Below are positions 1 to 10,081 of a DNA stretch of 64,000 nucleotides, in pieces. Source of the stretch: Thermus oshimai DSM 12092 (GTDB lineage Bacteria; Deinococcota; Deinococci; Deinococcales; Thermaceae); contig NZ_KB890602.1 of NCBI RefSeq assembly GCF_000373145.1, positions 214,483 to 278,482 on the forward strand, given 5' to 3'. The translations under genes and the position numbers were made by a program. The notes under the pieces were generated by a model. It had not been told where the DNA came from, ran no database searches, and saw nothing but the letters and a program-made list of their open reading frames with translations. Position 1 is the stretch's first letter. Every line of letters begins with the position of its first letter.

Positions 1-604
1 AGAGCTCGGTGATGGCCCCCGTGGGCAGGCCCCCAGACCAGAAGAAGGCGTCTATGGTGCCCTCGGAGAGGGCGTTGGCGCTTTCCTGGGCCCCCAGGCG
101 CTCCTGCTTGGCGAAGTCCTTGGGGGAAAGCCCCGCGGCCTGGAGGACGAGGAGGGCCTCCACCTCCGTGCCCGAGCCCGGGGCCCCGGTGGAGACCCGC
201 TTGCCCTTAAGGTCCTGCACCACCCGGATCCCCGCCCCCTCCCGGGTGACGATGTGGAGGTAGTTGGGGTACATGGCGAAGAGGATGCGCACGTTCTTGG
301 CGGGCTTGTCCTTGAAGCGCTCGTGCCCTCCGGTGTAGGCCAGGTAGGCGGAGTCGGGGAGCACCGTGCCGCAGTAGTAGGTGCCCCCGCCCGTGCGGTT
401 TTCCAGGAGGAGGAGGTTGTCTATGGAGGCCGCGGTCTGGGTGGCCTGGGCCTCCGCCACCCCCGCCTTGTTCCAGATCTCCGCCAGGGCGGTGCCGTAG
501 TAGAAGTAGACCCCGCCCACCCCCCCGGTGGCGATGACCACCCGGGGCTTCTGGGCCAGGGCCAGGCCAAAGAGGGCCAGCAGGGCGAGCAACCAGGGTC
601 TCAT
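1..604 (-). CDS. TAXI-family TRAP transporter solute-binding protein (3' part outside window)
   Basis: Periplasmic receptor that binds a solute, probably a carboxylate, and delivers it to a TRAP permease. The visible N-terminal ~200 residues start with a signal peptide (MRPWLLALLALF, cut likely after LALA) and continue with the TAXI-type segments GGVGGVYFYYGTALA and ALSEGTIDAFFWSGG. The ATG at 604 follows AGGAGG by a few bases. The protein closely resembles the receptor at 2809-3798, and the two flank one permease, so this looks like a duplicated receptor sharing a transporter. The C-terminus lies beyond the left edge. The substrate cannot be read from sequence. Confidence 0.9.
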   Translation of the reverse strand, partial: MRPWLLALLALFGLALAQKPRVVIATGGVGGVYFYYGTALAEIWNKAGVAEAQATQTAASIDNLLLLENRTGGGTYYCGTVLPDSAYLAYTGGHERFKDKPAKNVRILFAMYPNYLHIVTREGAGIRVVQDLKGKRVSTGAPGSGTEVEALLVLQAAGLSPKDFAKQERLGAQESANALSEGTIDAFFWSGGLPTGAITEL

Positions 605-632
605 AGGAGCCTCCTTTCCTTTCAGGCCTACC

Positions 633-2753
633 CTAAGCCCCTTGCCCCTTTCCCGTCAAGCCCTTCTTGAGGAAGAAGGGGAGGCCCAGGAGGAAGGCCA
701 CCAGGTTGAGGGTGCTTTGGGGGACGAAGAGGAGGAGGGCGAGGAGGCCCAGGAGCCAGGACTCGAGGCGGGCCAGGGGCCTTCTGGTGTAGCCCGCGGT
801 GGCGGCGGAGAGGTAGACGATGCCTGCGGCCACGGCCAGGAAGCGCTCCAGGATGATGGGCCAGGCCTCCCCTGGGGGGGCGGTTTCCAGCAAGGGGAGG
901 ATGAGGAGGCCGGTGCCGGTGTAGGAGAGGAGGAAGAAGAAGCCGATGAGGTATTTGGAGAGGGCCACCCGGGCGGCGTAGACCCCCGTGGGCAGGGGGT
1001 GGGTGCCGAAGACGCTGGCCGCGGCGTAGGCGGAAAGGGCCACGGGGGGCGTCACGTCCGCCAGGACGGCGTAGTAGAAGAGGAACATGTGGGTGGCGTA
1101 GACCGCGGCCTGGTCGGGGATGCCGTTTTCCCTGGCCAGGGCGATGATGGCCGGGGCGGTGAGGGCGGAGGTGAGCACGTAGGTGGCCGTGGGGGGCACC
1201 CCCATGCCCAGGACCAGGCTGAAGATAGCGGTGATGAGGGTGGCCAGGAGGAGGCTTTCCCCCGAAACCTGCTGCAGGAGCTGGCTGAACTTGGAGGGCA
1301 GGCCGGAGATGACCATCATGGCGAAGATGAGGTTGGCCGAGGTCACCGCGGTGCCGATGGGAAGGAGGCTACGGAAGCCTTCCTCCAGGCCCTGGAAGAG
1401 GGGGCCCACCCCTTTGGGCCTCAAGGTGGGGTCCAGGTAAGCGAGGAGGATGAAGCCCACGAGGGCCAGGCTGGCCGCGGTGCGCACCTCGTAGCCCAGG
1501 TAGAGGAGGACCACGATGAGGAGGATGGGGAGGAAGATGGGGCTATACCGTAGGGCGTAGGCCCGCCGCCCCATCCCCAGCTCCACCGCCACCGCCTTCA
1601 GGCCCGCCTTGCGGGCGTAGAACTCGTTGAAGGCCAGGATGGCGAGAAGGTAGAGGAGGGCCGGCCCCAGGGCCATGATCATCACCTTCAGGTAGGGGAT
1701 CTCCAGGATCTCCACCATGATGAAGGCGATGCTGCCCATGATGGGGGGCATGATGAGGGCGATGGTCCCCGCGGTGGCGGCGATCCCTGCGGCCACCAGG
1801 CGGTCGTAGCCGGACTTCTCGTAAAGGGGCTTGGTGAGGGCGGAGACGAACTGGGTGTCCGCGGCCCCCGAGCCGGAGAACATGCCCATGAAGACCCCGG
1901 CCAGGCCCGTGACCCGGCCCGGGGTGGCGGGGCTTTTGCCCACCAGGGCCAGGGCCAGGTTGGCCACCACCCGGCCGAGGCCTAAGGCGGTGATCATCCC
2001 CGAAAGGAGGGTGAAGTAGACCAGGTACTTGGCGGAAACCCCCGTGATGAGGCCGTAGATGCCGGCCTCCGTCTCGTTGAAGGTCTTGCCCAGGAGGAGG
2101 TCTATGGGTTGGGGGGTGCCCCGGAAGGGCCCGGGGAAGGCCTGGGCGTGGAGGTTGTAGCTGAAGAAGAAGAGGACCAGAACCGGCATTACCGGGCCCA
2201 ATAGGCGGTAGACCACCCCGAGGAGGAGGAGGATGAGGGAGAGGCTCATCCCCGCGTCCCAGGCCTCGGGGATCACCGCCCGGTACACCAGCTCCTCAAA
2301 GTAGCGGGCCTGGTACCAGGCGGGAAGGAGGGCTAAAAGGGCCCCGAGGAGGGCGGTGGGGCGCTGGAGCGGGGGCGCCACCGCGGGCAGGACGGACACG
2401 GCCCAGACGAAAAGCCCAAAGAGCCGCACCTCCAGGGGGAGGGCCATGGCGGGGGGCTTGGGGAAGAGGAAGGCGTAGAGGGGCACCAGGCTGAAGAGGA
2501 GGAAGGCCCAAGACCCCAAGGTGGCCTTCCGGGGCGGGGCGAAGAAGCTCACCAAATAGGCCCCGAGGAGGAGGAAGAGGACGTGGGTGCTCCGCTGGAG
2601 CTGGACGATGTCCAGGAGGTTGATGTGGGCCTGGGCCAGGGGGGTGAAGGGGTGGAGGACCAGGTAGAGGCTGTAGAGGGAACCCAGGATAAGAATCCCT
2701 CGGGTAAGCCGCCCTAGGGGGCTTGGGGGTAGGGAAGCGTGGACTTCGGCCAT
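633..2753 (-). CDS. TRAP transporter permease, fused small and large membrane subunits
   Basis: Inner-membrane part of a sodium- or proton-driven TRAP importer, about 706 residues. The first ~200 residues form several hydrophobic segments (DctQ-like part); the remaining ~500 are the DctM-like part, with TGVSAKYLVYFTLLSGM and the loop FMGMFSGSGAADTQ typical of TAXI-linked fused permeases. I chose ATG 2753 (MAEVHASLP) because GGAGGT lies 5 bases upstream; an ATG at 2801 in the same frame lacks such a site. It lies between two TAXI receptors on the same strand, in the order receptor (2809-3798), permease, receptor (1-604). Confidence 0.92.
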   Translation of the reverse strand: MAEVHASLPPSPLGRLTRGILILGSLYSLYLVLHPFTPLAQAHINLLDIVQLQRSTHVLFLLLGAYLVSFFAPPRKATLGSWAFLLFSLVPLYAFLFPKPPAMALPLEVRLFGLFVWAVSVLPAVAPPLQRPTALLGALLALLPAWYQARYFEELVYRAVIPEAWDAGMSLSLILLLLGVVYRLLGPVMPVLVLFFFSYNLHAQAFPGPFRGTPQPIDLLLGKTFNETEAGIYGLITGVSAKYLVYFTLLSGMITALGLGRVVANLALALVGKSPATPGRVTGLAGVFMGMFSGSGAADTQFVSALTKPLYEKSGYDRLVAAGIAATAGTIALIMPPIMGSIAFIMVEILEIPYLKVMIMALGPALLYLLAILAFNEFYARKAGLKAVAVELGMGRRAYALRYSPIFLPILLIVVLLYLGYEVRTAASLALVGFILLAYLDPTLRPKGVGPLFQGLEEGFRSLLPIGTAVTSANLIFAMMVISGLPSKFSQLLQQVSGESLLLATLITAIFSLVLGMGVPPTATYVLTSALTAPAIIALARENGIPDQAAVYATHMFLFYYAVLADVTPPVALSAYAAASVFGTHPLPTGVYAARVALSKYLIGFFFLLSYTGTGLLILPLLETAPPGEAWPIILERFLAVAAGIVYLSAATAGYTRRPLARLESWLLGLLALLLFVPQSTLNLVAFLLGLPFFLKKGLTGKGQGA

Positions 2754-2808
2754 CTTGACCTCCAAAAGGGCCCGGGGGTCCTCCCCGGGCCCCGAGGGCA
2801 CCTTGCCC

Positions 2809-3798
2809 TTACTTCACCGCGCCTACTTCCTTCAGGTACCGCTCAGCCCCGGGGTGGAAGGGGATGATGAACTTCCCGTAAAGCTTGGCGGTGTTGGCCA
2901 CGGAGGTGTCCTTGGCCGCGGCCACCGCGCTTCTCAGGGTCTGGAGGTTGTCAAAGGTGGCCTTCATCATGGCGTGGGCCACCTCCTGGGGCAGGCTTTC
3001 CGGGCAGACCAGGATGTTGCCGGTGTTCAGGCCGGGCACGTCCGTGCGGGTGCCGTAGACGCTCTTGGGGACCACCGTGGGGTCTAAAAGGCCCGGGAAG
3101 CGCTTCAGGGCCACCTGGGCGGTGGTGCTCTTGGGGTCAATGGGGATGAGGTAGACCCGGTCCCCCTTGCGGGCCAGGGTCTGGCCCAGCTCCACGATGG
3201 AGCCCGTGGGCACCCCGCCCACCCAGAAGAAGGCGTCCAGGGTGCCCTCCGCCAGGGCCTTGGCCCCCTCGGCCACCGGGAGGCGCTCCCGCTTGGCGAA
3301 GCTTTCGGGCTTCACCCCTGCGGCCTGGAGGACGAGGAGGGCCAGGTTCTCCGTGCTGGAGCCGGGCTGGCCGGTGGAGACCCGCTTGCCCTTGAGGTCC
3401 TGGAGGACCTTGATGCCGCTTTTTTCGCTGGTGACGATGTGGATGAAGGAGGGGTACATGTAGAAGAGAACCCGCTGTTCCTTGGCGGGCTTGGCCTTGA
3501 AGCGGGGTTCCTCCCCGGTGTAGGCCACGTAGGCGGAGTCGGTGGTGGTGAGGGCGCAGTAGTAGGTGTTGGCCTTGGGGTCCGTCCGGTCGCGGAGGAG
3601 GAGGAGGTTGTCGTAGGAGCCCCCGGTCTGGACGGGTTGGAACTCCGCCACCCCGGCCTTGTTGTAGATGTCCGCCAAGGCGGTGCCGTAGTAGAAGAAG
3701 ACCCCGCCCGTGCTCCCCGTGCCGATGACCACCTTGGGCTTCTGCGCAAGCCCGGCGCCAAGCACCAGGGCCACCCCTAAGATAAGCGCGCTTCTCAT
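2809..3798 (-). CDS. TAXI-family TRAP transporter solute-binding protein
   Basis: Secreted receptor of about 329 residues feeding the permease encoded just downstream. Signal peptide MRSALILGVALVLGAG-LAQ, then GTGSTGGVFFYYGTALAD, the TAXI signature region. The ATG at 3798 is preceded by GGAGGTGAGC; the frame is open further upstream, but that part reads through the promoter. A TTGACA/TAGGGT promoter (3827-3855) lies directly upstream, so transcription of the receptor-permease-receptor unit probably starts here. A second, very similar receptor follows the permease. Function as TAXI receptor is firm; the ligand is unknown. Confidence 0.93.
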   Translation of the reverse strand: MRSALILGVALVLGAGLAQKPKVVIGTGSTGGVFFYYGTALADIYNKAGVAEFQPVQTGGSYDNLLLLRDRTDPKANTYYCALTTTDSAYVAYTGEEPRFKAKPAKEQRVLFYMYPSFIHIVTSEKSGIKVLQDLKGKRVSTGQPGSSTENLALLVLQAAGVKPESFAKRERLPVAEGAKALAEGTLDAFFWVGGVPTGSIVELGQTLARKGDRVYLIPIDPKSTTAQVALKRFPGLLDPTVVPKSVYGTRTDVPGLNTGNILVCPESLPQEVAHAMMKATFDNLQTLRSAVAAAKDTSVANTAKLYGKFIIPFHPGAERYLKEVGAVK

Positions 3799-3826
3799 GC
3801 TCACCTCCGCATAAGTTTGCGCCTTT

Positions 3827-3855
3827 ACCCTACTCGGGCTTCCCCGGGCTGTCAA
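3827..3855 (-). promoter_or_regulatory. SigA-type promoter of the TRAP operon
   Basis: On the minus strand TTGACA (3855-3850), a 17-base spacer and TAGGGT (3832-3827). It lies about 30 bases before the receptor start at 3798 and its GGAGGT site. Near-consensus -35 and ideal spacing. Confidence 0.8.
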
Positions 3856-3865
3856 GGCAGGATAA

Positions 3866-3875
3866 TGACCGGTCA
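3866..3875. promoter_or_regulatory. Perfect palindrome TGACCGGTCA between divergent promoters
   Basis: Ten-base perfect inverted repeat, followed by another GTCA. It sits between the TRAP promoter (3827-3855) and the -10-like TAGGAT (3884-3889) that ends 6 bases before the GTG of the MFS gene. The size and position suit a TetR-like dimer site controlling one or both genes; no such regulator is encoded next to it. Confidence 0.45.
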
Positions 3876-3895
3876 GTCAGGAGTAGGATAGGGGG

Positions 3896-5069
3896 GTGCT
3901 GGCCCTCCGTCTCCTCCAGGACCCCCTCTACCGGCGCTACTGGCTGGCCCTCTTCGTCTCCCAGCTCGGCACCTGGATGCAGGCCGCCTCCATGGGGTGG
4001 CTGGTCCTCCTCCTCACGGGGAGCGCCGAAAGGCTGGGGCTGGTGGTGGCCTTCCAGTTCCTGCCCTCCCTCCTCTTTTCCCTGCCCGCGGGGGTCTTGG
4101 CGGACCGCTACCCCAAGCGCACCCTCCTCCTCCTAACCCAGGGGGGGATGGCCCTGCTCGCCCTCCTCATGGCCCTGGGGATCTTCGCGGGGGTCCTCCG
4201 CTACCCCCATGTGCTCCTCTTCGCCCTCCTCTACGGGGCCCTGAACGCCATGGACCAGCCCGTGCGCCAGAGCTTCACCGTGGAGCTGGCGGGGCGGGAG
4301 CGCTACCCCGGGGCCATCGCCCTGAACTCCTTTGGCTTCAACACCAGCCGCCTGGTGGGCCCCGCGCTAGCGGGCCTCCTCATCGCCCGGTATGGGGTGG
4401 GGGCCTCCTTTCTGGCCAACGCCCTTTCCTTCCTGCCTCTCCTCCTGGTCCTCCTGCGCCTGCCGGGAGGGAGGGGGAACGGGGGGGAGGACCTCCCCTG
4501 GTGGCGGGAGGCCGGGGAGGGGCTGGCCTTCGTCCGGGGCCACCCCGTGGTGCGGCGGGTGGTGGGGCTCGTCCTCTTCGCAAGCCTCTTGGGGATGAAC
4601 TTCCAGACCCTGGTGCCGGCCTACGCCCGGCTGGTCCTTGGCCTCGAGGCCCAAGGCTTCGGCCTCCTCCTCTCCAGCGTGGGGGTGGGGGCGGTGCTGG
4701 CCGCCCTGGTCATGGCCTTCACGGGGAGGCCCAGGCCCCACCGGCTCCTCCTCGGGGTCTTCTTCCTGGCCCTGGCCCACCTAGGGCTTTTCTTCAAGCC
4801 CTTCCCCCTCATCCCCCTTTTCCTCGCCCTGGGGGGTTTTGGGATGATCTCCGTGCTCATCAACGCCAACACCCTGGTGCAGCTTTCCGTCCCCGACCGC
4901 CTAAGGGGCCGGGTCATGGCCGTCTACACCCTGGTCATGCTGGGTACGGGGCCCCTCGGGGCCTACCTCACGGGCCTCCTCTTTGAGCTTTTAGGGGGGG
5001 AGAAGGCGGCCCTCCTCCTGGGGGGAAGCCTCCTCCTTCTTGGGGCCCACCAGCTCCGGCGGGGCTGGC

Positions 5070-5095
<26 letters not shown>
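3896..5095 (+). CDS. MFS transporter, DHA3/EntS-like exporter
   Basis: Twelve-helix inner-membrane transporter of 399 residues, likely proton-driven efflux. The N-terminus has [17 protein letters not shown] and the loop 2-3 motif [14 protein letters not shown]; the second half repeats the pattern ([16 protein letters not shown]), as in the EntS/DHA3 group. The start is GTG 3896, 6 bases after TAGGAT, which suggests a leaderless message. Its last 26 bases overlap the convergent wecB gene. The substrate is unknown. Confidence 0.87.
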
Positions 5096-6188
<1,093 letters not shown>

Positions 6189-6191
6189 GGG

Positions 6192-7274
6192 CTATTCTAC
6201 CTCCCGCAGAAGGGCCCTAAGCCGCCGGTAGGTGACCCAGCCCAGGCCCAGGAGGATGGCCAGCAGGGTGGCCAGGATGGCCTCCCAGGGCATCCTTAGG
6301 TAGGCCATGGCCAGGAGGTTGAAGAGGAGGGCCAGCCCCCAAAGGAGGAAGGCCACCCGCCTTTGGGAAAGCCCCCGGGCCAGGAGGCGGTGGTGCAGGT
6401 GGTCCTTCCCCGGGGTGGAAAGGGGGTTTTTGCCCTCTAAAAGCCTTCGCACCACCACCTGGGCGGTGTCCAGGATGGGGAGGAGGAGGAAGAGGGCTGG
6501 GGGAAGGAGGCCTAAGAAGGTGGTGAGCTTGAGGTTCCCGAGGAGGGCCGTGGCCGCCAGGGTGTAGCCCAGGAAGTAGGCCCCCGCGTCCCCCAGGATG
6601 ATGCGGCTCGGGTGGAGGTTGTGCCTCAGGAAGCCCAAGGCGCCCCCCGCCAAGGCGGCGAGGAGGAGGGTCCCCGCGGCCCAGTAGGGGAACTGGGCGC
6701 TCACCGCCAGGAGGCTCATGGCGCTGATGAAGGCGATGCCCCCCGCAAGCCCGTCCAGGCCGTCCATGAGGTTTAAGGCGTTGGTGATCCCCACCACCCA
6801 AAGCCAGGTGAGGAAGACCCCCAGGAGGGGGTCCAGGGGGGTGCCGAAGGCGGTCTCAAAGCGCACGCCCACCGCCACCAGGAGGAGGGCGGAAAGGGTC
6901 TGCACCAGGAGGCGGAAGAGGGGCGGCAGGCCGAACTGGTCGTCGATAAAGCCCACCAGGACGAGCCACGCCCCCCCCAGGAGGATGGCCAGGACCTGGA
7001 TGAGGACCCCCTCCACCAGGATGGGCCTTAGGGCCGCGGCCAGGACCAGGGCCACCACCACCCCGGCGTAGACCGCAAGCCCCCCGGCGTTGGGCAGGGG
7101 CTCCTTGTTCAGGCGCCGCTCATTGGGCTGGTCCGCCCAGCCCACCTTCAGGGCGAAGCGGCGCACGGGGGGGATGAAGCGCCAGGTGGTGAGGAGGGCC
7201 ACCAGGAAGACGAAGAGCACGGAAAGCCAGCCCGTACCCGCCGGCTCCGCGATCCCCAGGCGTTCCCAGATCAT
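6192..7274 (-). CDS. WecA/TagO-like undecaprenyl-phosphate sugar-1-phosphate transferase
   Basis: Polytopic membrane enzyme (360 residues) of the MraY/WecA family that transfers a sugar-1-phosphate, most likely GlcNAc-1-P, to the lipid carrier. Visible signatures: [10 protein letters not shown] (Asp pair), [25 protein letters not shown] and the cytosolic DHLHHRL. It overlaps upp by 4 bases upstream and precedes wecB, which supplies the epimerised sugar. The choice of WecA/TagO over MraY rests on this neighbourhood and the lack of other cell-division genes here. Confidence 0.88.
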   Translation of the reverse strand: MIWERLGIAEPAGTGWLSVLFVFLVALLTTWRFIPPVRRFALKVGWADQPNERRLNKEPLPNAGGLAVYAGVVVALVLAAALRPILVEGVLIQVLAILLGGAWLVLVGFIDDQFGLPPLFRLLVQTLSALLLVAVGVRFETAFGTPLDPLLGVFLTWLWVVGITNALNLMDGLDGLAGGIAFISAMSLLAVSAQFPYWAAGTLLLAALAGGALGFLRHNLHPSRIILGDAGAYFLGYTLAATALLGNLKLTTFLGLLPPALFLLLPILDTAQVVVRRLLEGKNPLSTPGKDHLHHRLLARGLSQRRVAFLLWGLALLFNLLAMAYLRMPWEAILATLLAILLGLGWVTYRRLRALLREVE

Positions 7275-7897
7275 TTCGTCCCGTAGATGCGGTCCCCCGC
7301 GTCCCCCAGCCCCGGCACGATGTAGCCGTGCTCGTTGAGCCTCTCGTCAATGGCCGCCACCACCACCTCGGTCTCGGGGTGGTCCTTGGCGATGCGCTCC
7401 AGGCCCTCCGGGGCGGCGATGAGGCACATGAGCTTGACCCCCGTGGCCCCCTTGTCCTTGAGGAGCCTTAGGGCGTGGCTGGCGCTTCCCCCCGTGGCCA
7501 GCATGGGGTCTAAGAGGAAGACCCGACGCTCGGCGATGTCCGGGGGGAGCTTGGCGTAGTACTGCACCGGGCTTAGGGACTCGGGGTCCCGGTAGAGGCC
7601 GATGTGCCCCACCCGGGCGTGGGGCACCAGCTTGAGGATCCCCTCCACCATGACAAGCCCCGCCCGCAGGATGGCCACCAGGGCGAGCTTCTTCCCCGAG
7701 AGCACCCGCACCCGGGCCGGGGCCACGGGGGTTTCCACCACCCGTTCCTCTAGCTCCAGGTCCCGCATGGCCTCGTAGGCCATGAGCATGGCGATCTCCT
7801 CGGCCAGCTCCCGGAAGTCCTTGGGGCCTGTGCTCTTGTCCCGGAGGTGGGCCAGCTTGTGTTGGACCAGGGGGTGGTCCACCAGGGTGATCTTCAT
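7271..7897 (-). CDS. upp: Uracil phosphoribosyltransferase
   Basis: Salvage enzyme making UMP from uracil and PRPP; 208 residues, full length. The PRPP loop [16 protein letters not shown] near residue 130 and the uracil-binding C-terminal [13 protein letters not shown] are clear. It starts at ATG 7897, 10 bases after the phosphotransferase gene, and overlaps the WecA-like gene by 4 bases. It is apart from the pyr operon (20-23 kb), which makes UMP de novo. Confidence 0.96.
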   Translation of the reverse strand: MKITLVDHPLVQHKLAHLRDKSTGPKDFRELAEEIAMLMAYEAMRDLELEERVVETPVAPARVRVLSGKKLALVAILRAGLVMVEGILKLVPHARVGHIGLYRDPESLSPVQYYAKLPPDIAERRVFLLDPMLATGGSASHALRLLKDKGATGVKLMCLIAAPEGLERIAKDHPETEVVVAAIDERLNEHGYIVPGLGDAGDRIYGTK

Positions 7898-7907
7898 CCA
7901 GTAGAGG

Positions 7908-8726
7908 CTAACACGCCCCCTTTCTAAAGGCCAAGCCTTCCCGGTAGAAGGCCTGGGCGCGGGGGAGCTTTTCCCTTAGGGCCTCCAAAAAGCCCCCCGG
8001 GGCCTTGGTCTTGAACCAGTAGAGGTCGTGGAGGTAGGTGAGGGGCACGTAGAAGAAAAGCCGCTCCCGCACCTCCTTAGGGTAAAAGCGGGCGATGCGG
8101 AAGAGGGCCTCCCGGGCCCTATCCTCCCCCAAGAGGTCCAGGCTTCCCGTCTTCAGGAGGGCCAGGTCGCGGGCGGGGTCGTCCCCCCCGGCCCGGGCCC
8201 AGTCCACCAGCATCACCAAAGGCCCCTGGGCCCCGGGCTGCTTTAGGAGGAGGTTTCCCGCCCAGGCGTCCCGGTGGCAGAAGCGCTTCTCCACCCCCGC
8301 CACGGAGGCCACCTCCTTCTTCAGGTCCCGGATGAGCCCTCTAGCCTCCGGGTGGAGGCTTAGGGCCTCCTCAAAGCGCTCCAGGCGCTCTAGGAGGTCT
8401 TCCGCCCGCACCACCCCCGGCTCGGGCAGGCGGTGGAGGTGGAGGAAGAGGTGGGCCAAGGCGGCCAGGGTCTCGGGGCGGAAAAGCTCGGGTCGGAAGG
8501 GCTCGCCGGGAAAGCGGCGGAGGATGAGGAGGCCGTGGCCCTCCACCTCCTCCACCCCCAGGACGAAGGACCCAAGCCCGGCGCGGGCCAGGTTCCTGGC
8601 CTCGAGGCGGGCCAAGGCCTTCTCCCTGGGGCTATAGACCTTGTACACCCGCGTTTCGTCCCCGTAGACCCGGGCCTCAAAGCCGCCCAAGGGGGTGAGC
8701 CGGGCGAGGAGGGCGGAAAGCGCCAC
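7908..8726 (-). CDS. Aminoglycoside/choline-kinase-like phosphotransferase (APH fold)
   Basis: About 272 residues. Kinase-like motifs: [13 protein letters not shown] (catalytic HxD...N) and [19 protein letters not shown] (metal-binding D and the following loop). The substrate is unknown; related proteins phosphorylate small alcohols or amines. The open frame extends to 8975, but that part covers the divergent radical SAM gene. I place the start at GTG 8726, 7 bases after TAGAAT (8739-8734), giving a leaderless message. Only 18 bases separate this GTG from the GTG of the divergent gene. Confidence 0.78.
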   Translation of the reverse strand: MALSALLARLTPLGGFEARVYGDETRVYKVYSPREKALARLEARNLARAGLGSFVLGVEEVEGHGLLILRRFPGEPFRPELFRPETLAALAHLFLHLHRLPEPGVVRAEDLLERLERFEEALSLHPEARGLIRDLKKEVASVAGVEKRFCHRDAWAGNLLLKQPGAQGPLVMLVDWARAGGDDPARDLALLKTGSLDLLGEDRAREALFRIARFYPKEVRERLFFYVPLTYLHDLYWFKTKAPGGFLEALREKLPRAQAFYREGLAFRKGAC

Positions 8727-8732
8727 GGGGCT

Positions 8733-8739
8733 TATTCTA
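8733..8739. promoter_or_regulatory. Shared bidirectional -10 box
   Basis: TTATTCTAA (8732-8740) reads TATTCT on plus (8733-8738) and TAGAAT on minus (8739-8734). Each hexamer ends 6-7 bases before a GTG start (8745 plus, 8726 minus), as expected for two leaderless messages. No clear -35 is visible on either side. Confidence 0.55.
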
Positions 8740-8744
8740 AGGGC

Positions 8745-9818
8745 GTGGAGCTCCTCCGGCCCGAGGCCACCCTCCTCTCCTTGGAGGATCGGGTCCTCTC
8801 CTTTGACCGGGAGGGGCGGCCCTACCACTACTTCCGCCGGGGGCTTACCTTTAAGCGCGCCCTGGACGGCACCCTCCACCTCCGCTTCCGGGAAGGGGAG
8901 AGGAGGAGGGCTGTTCTCGCCCGGGAGGAGGCCCTTGCGGTCTACGGGGAGATCCTGGCCCTGGCGGAGGCCCACCTACGGGACGGGGAAAGGCGAAAGG
9001 AGGTCCTCCGCTGGACCCCGGAGGCCCTGGCCGACCCCACGCCCTACCGCCGGGCCTACCCCCATCCGGTGAGCATCCTCCCCCCGGACGCGTACCTCTC
9101 CGTGGTCCTCCAGGCCACCACGGGGTGCACCTGGAACCGGTGCGCCTTTTGCGCCTTCTACCAGGACCGCCCTTTCAGAAAAAAGAGCCTCCCCGAGTTC
9201 CGGGAACACCTGGAGGCCGTCCTCCGCCTCCTCGGCCGGGGGCGGGCCCTGAGGCGGGGGGTGTTCCTGGCGGACGGGAACGCCCTGGCCCTTTCCGAGC
9301 CCCTCCTGCCCCTTATGGAGGAGGTAAAAAGGCGCTTCCCCGGGGAGGAGGTGTACGGGTTTTTGGACCTCTGGACGGGGCTTAAGAAGGACCCCAGGTG
9401 GTGGGAAAGGCTCCGGGGCCTGGGCCTTAAGCGGGTCCACCTGGGCCTGGAGACGGGGCACGCCCCCCTCCTCGCCCTCCTCCACAAGCCCGGCCACCCG
9501 GAGGAGGCCCTCTCCTTGGTGCGGGCCTTGAAGGAGGCGGGGCTCTCCTTGGGCCTCATCTTCCTGGTGGGGGTGGGGGGGGAGGCCTACCGGGAGGCCC
9601 ACTTCCGGGACACCCTGGCCCTCCTTGCCCGCCTGCCCCTGGACGGGGAGGACCTGGTCTACCTCTCCCCCTTCCAGGTGGAGGAGAACACCCCCTACGC
9701 CCGCATGGGCCTGGGGGTGGTGGGGGACCTCGAGGGGGAGCTCCGCCGCTTCGCCCAGGCGGTGCGCCGCTTAGGGCTCAAGGCCGCCCGGTACGATATC
9801 CGGGAGTTCATCTATTAA
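8745..9818 (+). CDS. Radical SAM protein with CX4CX2C cluster motif
   Basis: About 357 residues. The iron-sulfur motif [13 protein letters not shown] has four rather than three residues between the first two cysteines, a variant seen in some radical SAM proteins. Downstream, [17 protein letters not shown] and [11 protein letters not shown] fit the SAM barrel. The start is taken as GTG 8745 because it follows TATTCT by 6 bases; the open frame further upstream overlaps the divergent phosphotransferase. Its last 48 bases overlap the convergent CDGSH gene. The reaction is unknown. Confidence 0.82.
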   Translation: MELLRPEATLLSLEDRVLSFDREGRPYHYFRRGLTFKRALDGTLHLRFREGERRRAVLAREEALAVYGEILALAEAHLRDGERRKEVLRWTPEALADPTPYRRAYPHPVSILPPDAYLSVVLQATTGCTWNRCAFCAFYQDRPFRKKSLPEFREHLEAVLRLLGRGRALRRGVFLADGNALALSEPLLPLMEEVKRRFPGEEVYGFLDLWTGLKKDPRWWERLRGLGLKRVHLGLETGHAPLLALLHKPGHPEEALSLVRALKEAGLSLGLIFLVGVGGEAYREAHFRDTLALLARLPLDGEDLVYLSPFQVEENTPYARMGLGVVGDLEGELRRFAQAVRRLGLKAARYDIREFIY

Positions 9819-10013
9819 AAGCGCCCCCTCTTCCGCCCGGAAGCCCAGGCGCTTGTGGCTCCCGTCGCAGAAGGGCTTGTCCTGGGACCCCCCGCAGCGG
9901 CAGAGGGCGAGCTTGGCCCTTTCCAAGCGCCTTTCCTCCCCGTTGTAGCGGAAGGTGCTCCCCTCGGGCAGGTCCAGGACGTAGGGGCCGTCTTGGCGGA
10001 AGCGGAGCTTCAT
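9771..10013 (-). CDS. CDGSH iron-sulfur domain protein (mitoNEET-like)
   Basis: Small soluble 80-residue protein. The motif [16 protein letters not shown] has the three cysteines and the histidine that hold a redox-active, pH-labile 2Fe-2S cluster. It resembles the single-CDGSH protein structurally studied in T. thermophilus. TAAACT (10025-10020) ends 6 bases before ATG 10013, so the message is probably leaderless. The 3' end overlaps the radical SAM gene by 48 bases. The cellular role is not established. Confidence 0.93.
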   Translation of the reverse strand: MKLRFRQDGPYVLDLPEGSTFRYNGEERRLERAKLALCRCGGSQDKPFCDGSHKRLGFRAEEGALLIDELPDIVPGGLEP

Positions 10014-10019
10014 GCCCTA

Positions 10020-10025
10020 AGTTTA
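10020..10025 (-). promoter_or_regulatory. -10 box of the CDGSH gene
   Basis: TAAACT on the minus strand, 6 bases before the ATG. This is the leaderless arrangement; no convincing -35 is seen. Confidence 0.5.
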
Positions 10026-10081
10026 AGGTGCTATCTTGGGAAGGATGGGCCCGGGATCCCCCCGGTCGCCCGGGAGGAAGC

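Noticed and set aside
528-1553. Long plus-strand frame rich in Glu and Gly opposite the TRAP permease
   Set aside because: It is the complement of a GC-rich hydrophobic gene; composition is antisense-like (EEE/GGG/HPH) and no domain or ribosome site is seen. Similar long shadows elsewhere (for example 15521-16378, 16388-17494, 39270-40238, 52174-53670) were left out for the same reason.
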